From Sporolactobacillus putidus (GTDB lineage Bacteria > Bacillota > Bacilli > Bacillales > Sporolactobacillaceae): DNA of 64,000 bases. Shown here piece after piece: positions 57,801 through 64,000 of this stretch; the first letter of the stretch is position 1, and the number at the start of each line of letters is the position of its first letter. The translations under genes were made by a program, and so were the position numbers. The DNA lies in NCBI RefSeq assembly GCF_014647035.1, contig NZ_BMOK01000006.1, forward strand, positions 1-64,000, read 5' to 3'. The notes below the pieces were generated by a model, which ran no database searches, had not been told where the DNA came from, and saw only the letters and a list, made by a program, of their open reading frames with translations.

Positions 57801-57916
57801 TTGAACGTAAAAAAGAATTGCAGAAACAAATTCTCGGTCAAAGCGACGCCTGGCTGACCGAAATGACGGATGAAGAGATTTTTGACCTGATCAAATTAAG
57901 GGAAGGAGTCGTTTAA
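54857..57916 (+). CDS. SNF2-family DNA translocase/helicase
   Basis: A 1019-residue superfamily 2 ATPase. The first ~560 residues are a bacterial SNF2 N-terminal region; the ATPase follows with motif I [12 protein letters not shown] near residue 568, DEAQ (motif II) near 673, [19 protein letters not shown] (III) and [40 protein letters not shown]-type motifs V-VI near 930. ATG 54857 (or 54860) follows GGAG by 6 bp. Positional and architectural match to B. subtilis YwqA; likely remodels or translocates on DNA, substrate unknown. Forms an operon with the SWIM protein. Confidence 0.93.
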   Translation: [1019 protein letters not shown]

Positions 57917-57918
57917 TT

Positions 57919-58485
57919 ATGGCAAAGTCAATAACGTTGCACCTCGCGCCGCTCTCCGCCTGGTTCAGCCGGTTTGCAGCAAACGGTCAATCCAATGAGA
58001 TCGAACGCGGAATCGATCTTTACAGAAACAGCCATGTCTGGGATTACCACGCTTCGCGCACAGGTATTCATGCGAGTGTTGAGGACCGGCAGCTCGCTTT
58101 TTATCAGGTGAACGTGACCTGGCTCAATGAATGGAATCAGGCCGTCGATCCGGAGCGCTTTCTTCCCGACCCTTTGGTTAATCTGACCATGCGCTGCACC
58201 TGCACGTCCGTCAATATGCCCTGTGAACACGTCGCGGCGGCGGTCATTTACTGGATCAGCGAACTTGACCGAAAGAACCGGGAACAGCCGTCGATGATCC
58301 TTCCTGATGCAGATAAACGGGATTATGACAGAAAACTGGCCTTTTTTCGCAAACTCTCTAAGGAAAAGACTGCGTCTTTTGCCGATTTTGACGCTGACAG
58401 CCTTCATTTGCGACCGGACCTTCAGAAAGAAATCAGCCGGATATCCACCCGAGTTATGCGGCAAATCCGCGATTGGGTGAAATAG
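57919..58485 (+). CDS. SWIM zinc-finger protein
   Basis: A 188-residue protein with a SWIM zinc motif CTCTSVNMPCEH (CxCx6CxH) near residues 94-105, flanked by the family NEIERGIDLYRNSHVWDY segment. It starts 2 bp after the SNF2 stop, so it is surely cotranscribed and probably coupled; the B. subtilis ywqA-ywqB pair is the counterpart. SWIM domains bind DNA or proteins and probably target the SNF2 motor. The C-terminal half is basic and helical. Confidence 0.9.
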   Translation: MAKSITLHLAPLSAWFSRFAANGQSNEIERGIDLYRNSHVWDYHASRTGIHASVEDRQLAFYQVNVTWLNEWNQAVDPERFLPDPLVNLTMRCTCTSVNMPCEHVAAAVIYWISELDRKNREQPSMILPDADKRDYDRKLAFFRKLSKEKTASFADFDADSLHLRPDLQKEISRISTRVMRQIRDWVK

Positions 58486-58505
58486 CCGGAGCGCGTGCCA
58501 GCCAG

Positions 58506-59039
58506 TCAAAATGTGCTGCCTGAAGCGCCGTCTCCGTCGCCGGCAAGGGCAAAGCGCTCCCCGGACCGCTTATTATTTTCTTCTCCGCCAACCCTTGTCC
58601 GCGACATGCCTTGAATCCGATAACGTAAAAGCTGCTCAATAAGAGCGTCGATACGGTCCGACCGGTCTTCCGCGGTAATGAGCGTCCCGCCGGCGCCGTC
58701 ATCCCTCAGCGAGAGGTGATAAGTATCGGCCAGCGCTTTTCTTTCATGAGGCTGAAGTTGCCCTGCCGCAATCCTGATCACGGCCCATTCTTTTTCCCCG
58801 GTTTTCTCTACTCTCTCCTCTTCAACCGCAGCTCCGCCAAAATATCCGGAACGGAGCCGGGCAAGTTCCGTCTCACATCCGGAAGCACCCGTCTCAATCG
58901 TCGCAACAGCACCGCTATGATTTTCTGCAGCTGTCACCGTCACATTCCCAATTTTAATTTTCCGATCGGAAAGCAGCGGTGCCAGCCGATCGTATAAAGC
59001 CGCCAAATTGGAAAAATGCGCACGGATTCTGTTTCTCAT
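58506..59039 (-). CDS. Divergent acetolactate synthase small-subunit-like (IlvN/IlvH) protein
   Basis: A 177-residue protein I align by eye to IlvN/IlvH along its length: an N-terminal ACT-like part (NLAALYDRLAPLLSDRKIKIGNVTV), then a middle EWAVIRIAAGQ strand and the C-terminal DRIDALIEQLLRYRIQGMSRT, which strongly resembles the small-subunit ending DKIEALIELL-x5-I-x-E-I-S-R-T. The Gly of the effector-binding N-x2-G-A-L loop is Ala here. No catalytic ilvB is adjacent, and a T-box leader precedes it. ATG 59039 follows GAGGTGG by 6 bp. Assignment is moderate; another ACT regulator is possible. Confidence 0.6.
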   Translation of the reverse strand: MRNRIRAHFSNLAALYDRLAPLLSDRKIKIGNVTVTAAENHSGAVATIETGASGCETELARLRSGYFGGAAVEEERVEKTGEKEWAVIRIAAGQLQPHERKALADTYHLSLRDDGAGGTLITAEDRSDRIDALIEQLLRYRIQGMSRTRVGGEENNKRSGERFALAGDGDGASGSTF

Positions 59040-59081
59040 CAATTTCCACCTCACTGCTCGTTATTTTTCACCGACAAAATT

Positions 59082-59411
59082 AAAAAACCTTTTCGCCCTG
59101 CACGGCTAAACAGAATAACTGTTATGCAGGGGCGAAAAGGTTCTCTTTTCACGTTCCACCCGGCTTCCCGATGCTCTCGCAAACATCGGCTCGGCGGCTG
59201 TATCACGGATGATTCAGTCTTTTTTGTAACAAGTGACAGGCACTTGGCCGGTCTTACTGCGTTCAGACAGGCACTCAGGGGTGGTTCGTCAATGTGCGGA
59301 CTGCCGGTTTCCACCATTCCCGGCTCTCTTCAAGTCAACGCGGTCATCACAATTCCCCGTCATCACTTTTTCAGTGTGTCATTGTTCAACCTTTTTGAGA
59401 GGTTGGAAGTT
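59082..59411 (-). ncRNA. T-box leader (tRNA-responsive riboswitch)
   Basis: On the minus strand: stem I with AGAGAGCCGG and GGTGGAAACCGG (conserved AGAGA bulge and distal loop), then the T-box GGGTGGAAC (59161-59153), then a terminator stem CTTTTCGCCCCTGCA / TGCAGGGCGAAAAG ended by TTTTTT (59087-59082). The T-box overlaps the 5' side, so antiterminator and terminator are mutually exclusive. The likely specifier side reads GAACCACCCC; in the usual GAAC-NNN register the codon is CAC (His), but shifting one base gives ACC (Thr), and UGGA at the T-box fits neither discriminator well. It precedes the IlvN-like gene. Confidence 0.72.
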
Positions 59412-59440
59412 ATGGTAACGCATTTCCAAGCGGCGGTCAA
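59412..59440 (-). promoter_or_regulatory. Promoter of the T-box transcript
   Basis: Minus strand TTGACC (59440-59435) and TACCAT (59417-59412), 17-bp spacer, directly upstream of the T-box stem I. Confidence 0.6.
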
Positions 59441-59566
59441 GACTTTTCACATAATTTTTTTGACTTTTTTAATTTTTGGCGGACGGGCGGGCAATTAGCT
59501 CGGCAGGTTTAGCCTGTCCTTCCTTACCTCGATCCGCTGTGACTTTTTTTAAAACAAAAATCTCCT

Positions 59567-59595
59567 TGTTGTCGCCTATTCTTCGGGTTATAATG
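59567..59595 (+). promoter_or_regulatory. Promoter of hom-thrC-thrB
   Basis: TTGTTG (59567-59572), 17-bp spacer, TATAAT (59590-59595). A leader of about 140 nt follows, with no T-box or riboswitch that I can recognise. Confidence 0.65.
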
Positions 59596-59743
59596 TCAGT
59601 TACATAAAGATATTCGAATTTTTTGCATGAAATGAAAAATAGGATGCCGCGGATTTTTTTTGTTTGTGTACCATTTTATCCGTTTTCATCGGAACCGCGG
59701 AGTCTGCAGAATTAACAAAACATCGAGAGAGTGACGGGGAGTG

Positions 59744-61036
59744 ATGGCGTTGGATAAGGTGTCCATCGGCTTGCTTGGCTTCGGGACGGTCGGCACGGGT
59801 GTGGTTCGCCTGCTGACTAAAGAAAGAGAAAGGCTTGAAGAACGGACCGGCTGCGCAATTCAACTGGAAAAAGTACTCGTCCGAAACAAGAACAGGCCAA
59901 GGAAAGTTCTGATCGACAGCCGAAAATTGACCACTGACGTTTACGAGATCCTCGACAATCCCGGGATCGATATCGTCATTGAACTGATCGGAGGTGTCGA
60001 CAGGGCATACCGCTACATCCTTCGCGCATTGAAAAATAAAAAGAACGTGATCACGGCAAACAAGGATCTGATGGCGGAGTACGGCGAGGAGCTTCTGCTT
60101 GAAGCAAAGAAGAACCGCTGCGATCTCTATTACGAGGCGAGCGTTGCCGGCGGCATCCCGATTCTGCGCGCGCTGACAGACAGTCTTGCGGCGGACCGCA
60201 TTCAGAAAATGATCGGGATTGTCAACGGGACAACGAATTATATTTTAAGTAAAATGAGTCATGAGGGCCTGTCGTATGAAAAATCCCTAGTTTCCGCCCA
60301 AAGGCTCGGTTTCGCCGAGGCGGATCCCACTTCGGATGTTGAAGGGCTGGACGCCGCAAGAAAAATGGTCATTCTCAGCCATCTTGCCTACTCTATTCCC
60401 GTCAAAATGGAAGACGTAAAAATCAAAGGCATCACCGATGTTACTCGCGAGGACATCGTCTATGCCCAAAAGCTCGGCTATACGATCAAACTTGTCGGGA
60501 TAGCCGAAGTCAGCAACGGCGACATCGATGTTCGGGTGGAGCCGACCCTGCTTCCGAACGGGCATCCTCTTGCTTCCGTTGAAAATGAGAATAACGCGAT
60601 TTATGTGTATGGATCGCTGCTCGGTGAAACGATGTTTTACGGTCCGGGCGCAGGCGAAGGGCCGACGGCGATCTCCGTTGTTTCCGACCTTCTTTCCGTC
60701 ATCCGGAATATGGCGCTTGGAGTAACCGGGCATCACATTTTTATGCCGAAAAAAGAAATGCATCCCAAAAAAGACAGCCTGATTGAGAGTCAGTTTTTCG
60801 TCCGGCTGCATATGAAAGACAAGCCCGGCTCGTTTTCCAAACTGACCGATCTGTTCAAGGAACAGGGAATCAGCCTTGAGAAACTGTATCAGGAACCGAT
60901 AATCGGACAGGATGTAGCTGAGGTCTCAATCGTCACCCACAGGGCTCATAAAGTCCTCTTTGAAAAGTCGTTTGATATGCTGAAAAAGTTTGAAGTTGTT
61001 TTGAATGCCAAATATTTTCGTGTTGAGAGGGGATAA
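59744..61036 (+). CDS. hom: Homoserine dehydrogenase
   Basis: A 430-residue NAD(P)-dependent enzyme reducing aspartate semialdehyde to homoserine, the branch to threonine and methionine. NAD fold [15 protein letters not shown] at the N-terminus, catalytic-domain segment [13 protein letters not shown] and [16 protein letters not shown], and a C-terminal ACT domain ([15 protein letters not shown], residues ~350-430) that usually senses threonine. ATG 59744 sits close to its GGGGAG; TTG 59750, 9 bp downstream, is an alternative start. First gene of hom-thrC-thrB. Confidence 0.96.
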   Translation: MALDKVSIGLLGFGTVGTGVVRLLTKERERLEERTGCAIQLEKVLVRNKNRPRKVLIDSRKLTTDVYEILDNPGIDIVIELIGGVDRAYRYILRALKNKKNVITANKDLMAEYGEELLLEAKKNRCDLYYEASVAGGIPILRALTDSLAADRIQKMIGIVNGTTNYILSKMSHEGLSYEKSLVSAQRLGFAEADPTSDVEGLDAARKMVILSHLAYSIPVKMEDVKIKGITDVTREDIVYAQKLGYTIKLVGIAEVSNGDIDVRVEPTLLPNGHPLASVENENNAIYVYGSLLGETMFYGPGAGEGPTAISVVSDLLSVIRNMALGVTGHHIFMPKKEMHPKKDSLIESQFFVRLHMKDKPGSFSKLTDLFKEQGISLEKLYQEPIIGQDVAEVSIVTHRAHKVLFEKSFDMLKKFEVVLNAKYFRVERG

Positions 61037-61040
61037 GATT

Positions 61041-62099
61041 ATGGTTTGGAAAGGACTTATGGAAAAATATCAGGACGTTCTGCCCGTTACGGACAAAACG
61101 CCGCGTCTCACTTTGCTTGAGGGCAACACACCGCTGATCCCACTGGACCGGCTTTCTGCAGAGCTGGACTGCGATATCCGCGTTAAATTTGAAGGGCTGA
61201 ATCCGACCGGAAGCTTCAAAGACCGCGGGATGTTCCTCGCCGTCGCCAAAGCAAAAGAAGACGGCAGCAAGGGGGTCATCTGCGCATCGACCGGCAATAC
61301 GTCGGCATCGGCTGCAGCATACAGCGCGCGGGCCGGAATGGACTGCATCATCGTCATTCCAAAGGGGAAGATCGCGCTTGGCAAACTGGCGCAATCCGTG
61401 ATGTACGGCGCAAAGATCTTTGAAGTGAACGGCAACTTCGACCAGGCACTGGACATCGTCCGCTATACAGGCGCTCATTCCGACTTCACAATTGTCAATT
61501 CGATCAACCCATACCGGCTTGAAGGCCAGAAAACAGGCGCTTACGAAATTGTCGAACAGCTCGGATCCGCTCCGGACATACTTTGCATCCCTGTCGGAAA
61601 CGCCGGCAATATTTCCGCTTACTGGAAGGGCTTCAAGGAACTGAGGGACAGCAGGCAGATCGCGCCGCCTGAAATTCACGGGTTTGAAGCTGAGGGAGCG
61701 GCCGCGATCGTCAAAAACAAAGTCATTGAACACCCGGAAACGATCGCCACTGCCATCCGAATCGGCAATCCCGCCAGTTGGAAGCTGGCGGTCGCTGCGG
61801 AGAAAGAGTCCCACGGCGAAATCGATTTTGTTACCGATGAACAGATTATCGATGCTTATAAATTGATCGCTCGGACGGAAGGGGTTTTCGCCGAGCCCGC
61901 ATCTTGCGCCTCGATCGCCGGCCTGATCAAACATATCAAGGCCGGGAAAATACGAAAGGGATCAAAGATTGTCTGTATCCTGACCGGAAACGGTCTGAAA
62001 GATCCGGCAACGGCAATGGACACGCTGTCCATTGAACCAACCGTGATCGGCGCAGAAGAACATGCCGTTGTTGCGCACCTGCAGCAGGTGGCCAAATGA
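61041..62099 (+). CDS. thrC: Threonine synthase
   Basis: A 352-residue PLP enzyme (fold type II) converting phosphohomoserine to threonine. The PLP lysine is in [12 protein letters not shown] near residue 60; the phosphate loop lies in [12 protein letters not shown] near residue 188; [14 protein letters not shown] is the substrate-binding segment. ATG 61041 is 4 bp past the hom stop, with GAGGGG upstream. Its stop overlaps the thrB start. Confidence 0.97.
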   Translation: MVWKGLMEKYQDVLPVTDKTPRLTLLEGNTPLIPLDRLSAELDCDIRVKFEGLNPTGSFKDRGMFLAVAKAKEDGSKGVICASTGNTSASAAAYSARAGMDCIIVIPKGKIALGKLAQSVMYGAKIFEVNGNFDQALDIVRYTGAHSDFTIVNSINPYRLEGQKTGAYEIVEQLGSAPDILCIPVGNAGNISAYWKGFKELRDSRQIAPPEIHGFEAEGAAAIVKNKVIEHPETIATAIRIGNPASWKLAVAAEKESHGEIDFVTDEQIIDAYKLIARTEGVFAEPASCASIAGLIKHIKAGKIRKGSKIVCILTGNGLKDPATAMDTLSIEPTVIGAEEHAVVAHLQQVAK

Positions 62100-63001
62100 A
62101 GCCTCCTGCCTTTCAGATCAGGGTACCGGGTAGTACGGCCAATCTTGGTCCCGGTTTCGATTCAATCGGTCTCGCACTGAACAGATTTCTCGTTCTAAAC
62201 GCAAAGCGTGCGGACAAATGGCAGTTTCATTATCTTGACCAGCCGGAATTTCATCCACAGCTTGATAACAATCTTATTTATCAAACCGCGAAAAAGCTGG
62301 CTGAGAGCCGCCAGGGCAAATTGCCGCCCTACTCGGTCGATGTACTGAGCGACATTCCGCTCGCGCGAGGTCTGGGCAGCAGCGGCGCGGCAATTATAGC
62401 GGGTATTGAGCTTGTCGATCTTCTTCTTGATCTCCGCCTTTCCATCGATGAAAAGGCCTGGATTGCCTGCAGTATCGAGGGTCATCCTGACAATGTCACA
62501 GCTTCCTTATTTGGCGGACTGGTCGTATCGACACAATCGGAAACCGGAGTACACAGTGCCAGACTTCCCGTTCCGGAATTCGACTTCGTAGCACTCATAC
62601 CGAATTGTGAACTGAAAACGAGCGATGCCCGCCACGTCCTTCCGCCTTCACTCACCTTCAGAGATGCCATAGAAGGCAGCAGCGTCGCCAACGTGCTGAT
62701 TTGTGCCCTGCTCACCAATGACGGAGAGCTTGCCGGAAAAATGATGGAAAGCGACCGCTTTCATCAGCCCTACAGGGCCCCGCTGATCCCAAATTTGGAC
62801 AAGATCTCGCAGATGGCACGTGAAGCGGGTGCATACGGAACCTTTCTGAGCGGGGCGGGGCCTACGCTCATGTCTCTTGCGCCAAAAATAAAAAGCGCAG
62901 CCGTTCAGGCCAGCCTGCAGTCCGCTTTTCCGGAAGACGAGTGCGCTATTCTCAGTCCGGTCGGCGAAGGCGTGCAAGTCAGCATCTCTTCCCTGAGCTG
63001 A
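62096..63001 (+). CDS. thrB: Homoserine kinase
   Basis: A 301-residue GHMP kinase phosphorylating homoserine. Motif 1 [17 protein letters not shown] at the N-terminus, the ATP loop [12 protein letters not shown] near residue 86 and the C-terminal [14 protein letters not shown]. The start overlaps the thrC stop (ATGA). Last gene of the threonine operon, ended by a strong terminator. Confidence 0.97.
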   Translation: MKPPAFQIRVPGSTANLGPGFDSIGLALNRFLVLNAKRADKWQFHYLDQPEFHPQLDNNLIYQTAKKLAESRQGKLPPYSVDVLSDIPLARGLGSSGAAIIAGIELVDLLLDLRLSIDEKAWIACSIEGHPDNVTASLFGGLVVSTQSETGVHSARLPVPEFDFVALIPNCELKTSDARHVLPPSLTFRDAIEGSSVANVLICALLTNDGELAGKMMESDRFHQPYRAPLIPNLDKISQMAREAGAYGTFLSGAGPTLMSLAPKIKSAAVQASLQSAFPEDECAILSPVGEGVQVSISSLS

Positions 63002-63033
63002 TGGAACCCGCAGCTTAAGATACGTCCTACATA

Positions 63034-63080
63034 AAAGCCTCCCTTTTTGCTTAAACTAATGCAAAAAGGAGGCTTTTTTT
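63034..63080 (+). terminator. Terminator of hom-thrC-thrB
   Basis: Perfect stem AAAAGCCTCC-CTTTTTGC / GCAAAAAG-GAGGCTTTT with a 10-base loop and a T-run, 33 bp past thrB. The 3' arm contains AAAAAGGAGG, which is also positioned as a ribosome site for the ORF at 63081. Confidence 0.92.
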
Positions 63081-63173
63081 GTGAGAGTAAAAATCGGATG
63101 GGGCTTCATCTTTTTTTTCGCTGTTCTTCTTGGCGTCTTGTACGTGATCTTTTTTTTCATTCGTTCTCAATAA
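63081..63173 (+). CDS. Possible 30-residue single-span membrane peptide
   Basis: GTG-initiated ORF of 30 codons: short basic head (VRVKIG) then a hydrophobic span WGFIFFFAVLLGVLYVIFFF and a polar end IRSQ. AAAAAGGAGG ends 8 bp before the GTG but forms the 3' arm of the threonine-operon terminator, so translation would need read-through or a separate transcript. Either a genuine small protein or an accident of a terminator that resembles a Shine-Dalgarno followed by T-rich codons. Confidence 0.42.
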   Translation: MRVKIGWGFIFFFAVLLGVLYVIFFFIRSQ

Positions 63174-63225
63174 TCCGTTCTATCCCTGCTCCATCCATAA
63201 AGCAGCAAAAAGTCGGATGATTTTT

Positions 63226-63242
63226 TTGCAAACGATTGCATA
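63226..63242. promoter_or_regulatory. cre-like palindrome between convergent genes
   Basis: TTGCAAACGATTGCATA matches the CcpA consensus WTGNAANCGNWWNCAWW at all positions. It lies 17 bp past the RpiR stop and not near a recognised promoter, so its role is unclear. Confidence 0.35.
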
Positions 63243-63258
63243 ATAGTGGTTGATTCAA

Positions 63259-64000
63259 TCAGCCCTGCACCAATGCATCTTCCATTTGACTGACCGGCTT
63301 CAACTTTTTCTGCTGCTTCCTCTTCATGACATTGACAAACAAGGCGTCAATTAATGTCAACTGAGCTGCGCGCGCGACAAATGATTCCGATCTGAAGTCC
63401 GTCGCGACGGAAACCGTGTGAAGTGTCACATCCACAAAATCAGCGAGAGCGGATTTCATAAAACCGGTCAGTCCGATGGTCGGGCACCCCTTTGCTTTTG
63501 CCGCCCTGGCAACCTGAAGAAGATGCTTGTCGGCAGCCGAATAAGAAATGAATAACGCCGCATCCCGTTCCGTCAGCTGAGAAGCCGAAAGCAGTTGAAA
63601 TTCTCCGTCGCTTGGCGCATACGTCAGAACCCCCGCCCGGACAAATTTATGATGGGCATCCTGTGCAATCATCGACGAACCGCTGCTTCCAAAAAAGGCG
63701 ATTTTTTCCGACCGGCTCATCAGCTCGACAGCCTTCTTGAAGGAAGCACTGTTCAATATCTGGAACGTGTTCTGCAATGTGCGCACATTAGCCTGAAAGA
63801 CGCTTTCCGCAAGGCTCATCGTCTCGTCTTCAGGATACTTTTTTGCCGTCTGCTCAAGGCGCTGATTTTGTGCGATATCCGCAGCAAGCACAATTTTCAT
63901 TTCCTGAAATCCCTTGAACTCCAAACGTCTGCAAAAACGAAAAACGGTCGCATCAGCTACCTTGAGCCTGGCCGAAACCTGATTGATACTGCTATGGATT
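63259..64000 (-). CDS. MurR/RpiR family transcriptional regulator (partial)
   Basis: The 3' part of a gene running off the window; its start is beyond 64000. Visible: the end of an RpiR-type helix-turn-helix (VSARLKVADATVFRFCRRLEFKGFQEMKI) and a SIS sugar-phosphate domain with SEKIAFFGSSGSSMIAQDAHHKFVR and ALFISYSAADKHLLQVARAAKAKGCPTIGLTG. Such regulators sense sugar phosphates and control the matching catabolic genes, which would be to the right of the window. A basic C-terminal KRKQQKKLKPVSQ precedes the stop. Frame is open up to the window edge. Confidence 0.88.
   Translation of the reverse strand, partial: IHSSINQVSARLKVADATVFRFCRRLEFKGFQEMKIVLAADIAQNQRLEQTAKKYPEDETMSLAESVFQANVRTLQNTFQILNSASFKKAVELMSRSEKIAFFGSSGSSMIAQDAHHKFVRAGVLTYAPSDGEFQLLSASQLTERDAALFISYSAADKHLLQVARAAKAKGCPTIGLTGFMKSALADFVDVTLHTVSVATDFRSESFVARAAQLTLIDALFVNVMKRKQQKKLKPVSQMEDALVQG

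Noticed and set aside
59051-59317. 88-codon minus-strand gene upstream of the IlvN-like gene
   Set aside because: It lies entirely within the T-box leader and includes the terminator stem.

Overview
The window is chromosomal DNA from a low-to-mid GC, endospore-forming member of the Bacilli. Evidence for sporulation: lytH, yunB, yutH, two CotF-like coat genes and a LipC-like esterase. Gene order across about 11.7-24.6 kb (HesB/IscA protein, dapF, yuzB, yuzD, NifU protein, yutH, yutF, yutE, yutD, lytH, yunB, yunC, yunD, then suf) follows the Bacillus subtilis yut/yun region, but with rearrangements. A Sporolactobacillus-type relative is my best guess; this is inference, not proof.

Layout. 0-3.4 kb is an accessory, AT-richer stretch: tRNA-Ala(CGC), an alpha/beta hydrolase, a 21-bp repeat array, an HTH protein with a glycine-rich hydrophobic tail, and a 765-bp element without a transposase whose ends look like Tn7-type (TnsB) ends and whose core is a second 21-bp repeat array. 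3.4-13 kb is housekeeping: yggT, pgi, asnB, two HTH regulators, type II NADH dehydrogenase, a secreted DNA-entry-type nuclease, an A-type Fe-S carrier and dapF. 13-24.6 kb is the yut/yun block, into which a Ku / ATP-dependent ligase / LigD-type polymerase (NHEJ) operon has been inserted. Two inverted copies of a ~160-bp dispersed repeat bracket yutF-yunB. 24.9-30.3 kb is the sufCDSUB Fe-S assembly operon (minus strand), with Fur-box-like sequences upstream.

30.7-37.3 kb carries sigI-rsgI, gcvH, coat genes, a secreted CAP-domain protein, the esterase, a second (decayed) copy of the Tn7-end-like element, and ypjP. 37.6-41.2 kb is a class Ib ribonucleotide reductase operon nrdI-nrdE-nrdF preceded by three NrdR-type boxes. 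41.5-45.2 kb is polyphosphate metabolism (ppx-ppk). 45.4-52.6 kb is glutamate synthase (large and small subunits) with its divergent LysR regulator gltC. 52.7-54.5 kb is lipA-lipM, which with gcvH gives most of the octanoyl/lipoyl relay. 54.9-58.5 kb is a SNF2 helicase / SWIM zinc-finger pair. 58.5-59.4 kb is an acetolactate-synthase-small-subunit-like gene behind a T-box leader. 59.7-63.0 kb is hom-thrC-thrB, followed by a 30-codon membrane ORF and a truncated RpiR-family regulator at the window edge.

Most noteworthy: (1) the two non-autonomous elements with Tn7-like ends built around 21-bp repeat arrays; (2) the T-box in front of an orphan IlvN-like gene, whose amino-acid specificity I cannot settle by eye; (3) the split, translationally coupled NHEJ operon sitting beside a dispersed inverted repeat; (4) a small membrane ORF whose Shine-Dalgarno lies in the 3' arm of the threonine-operon terminator.
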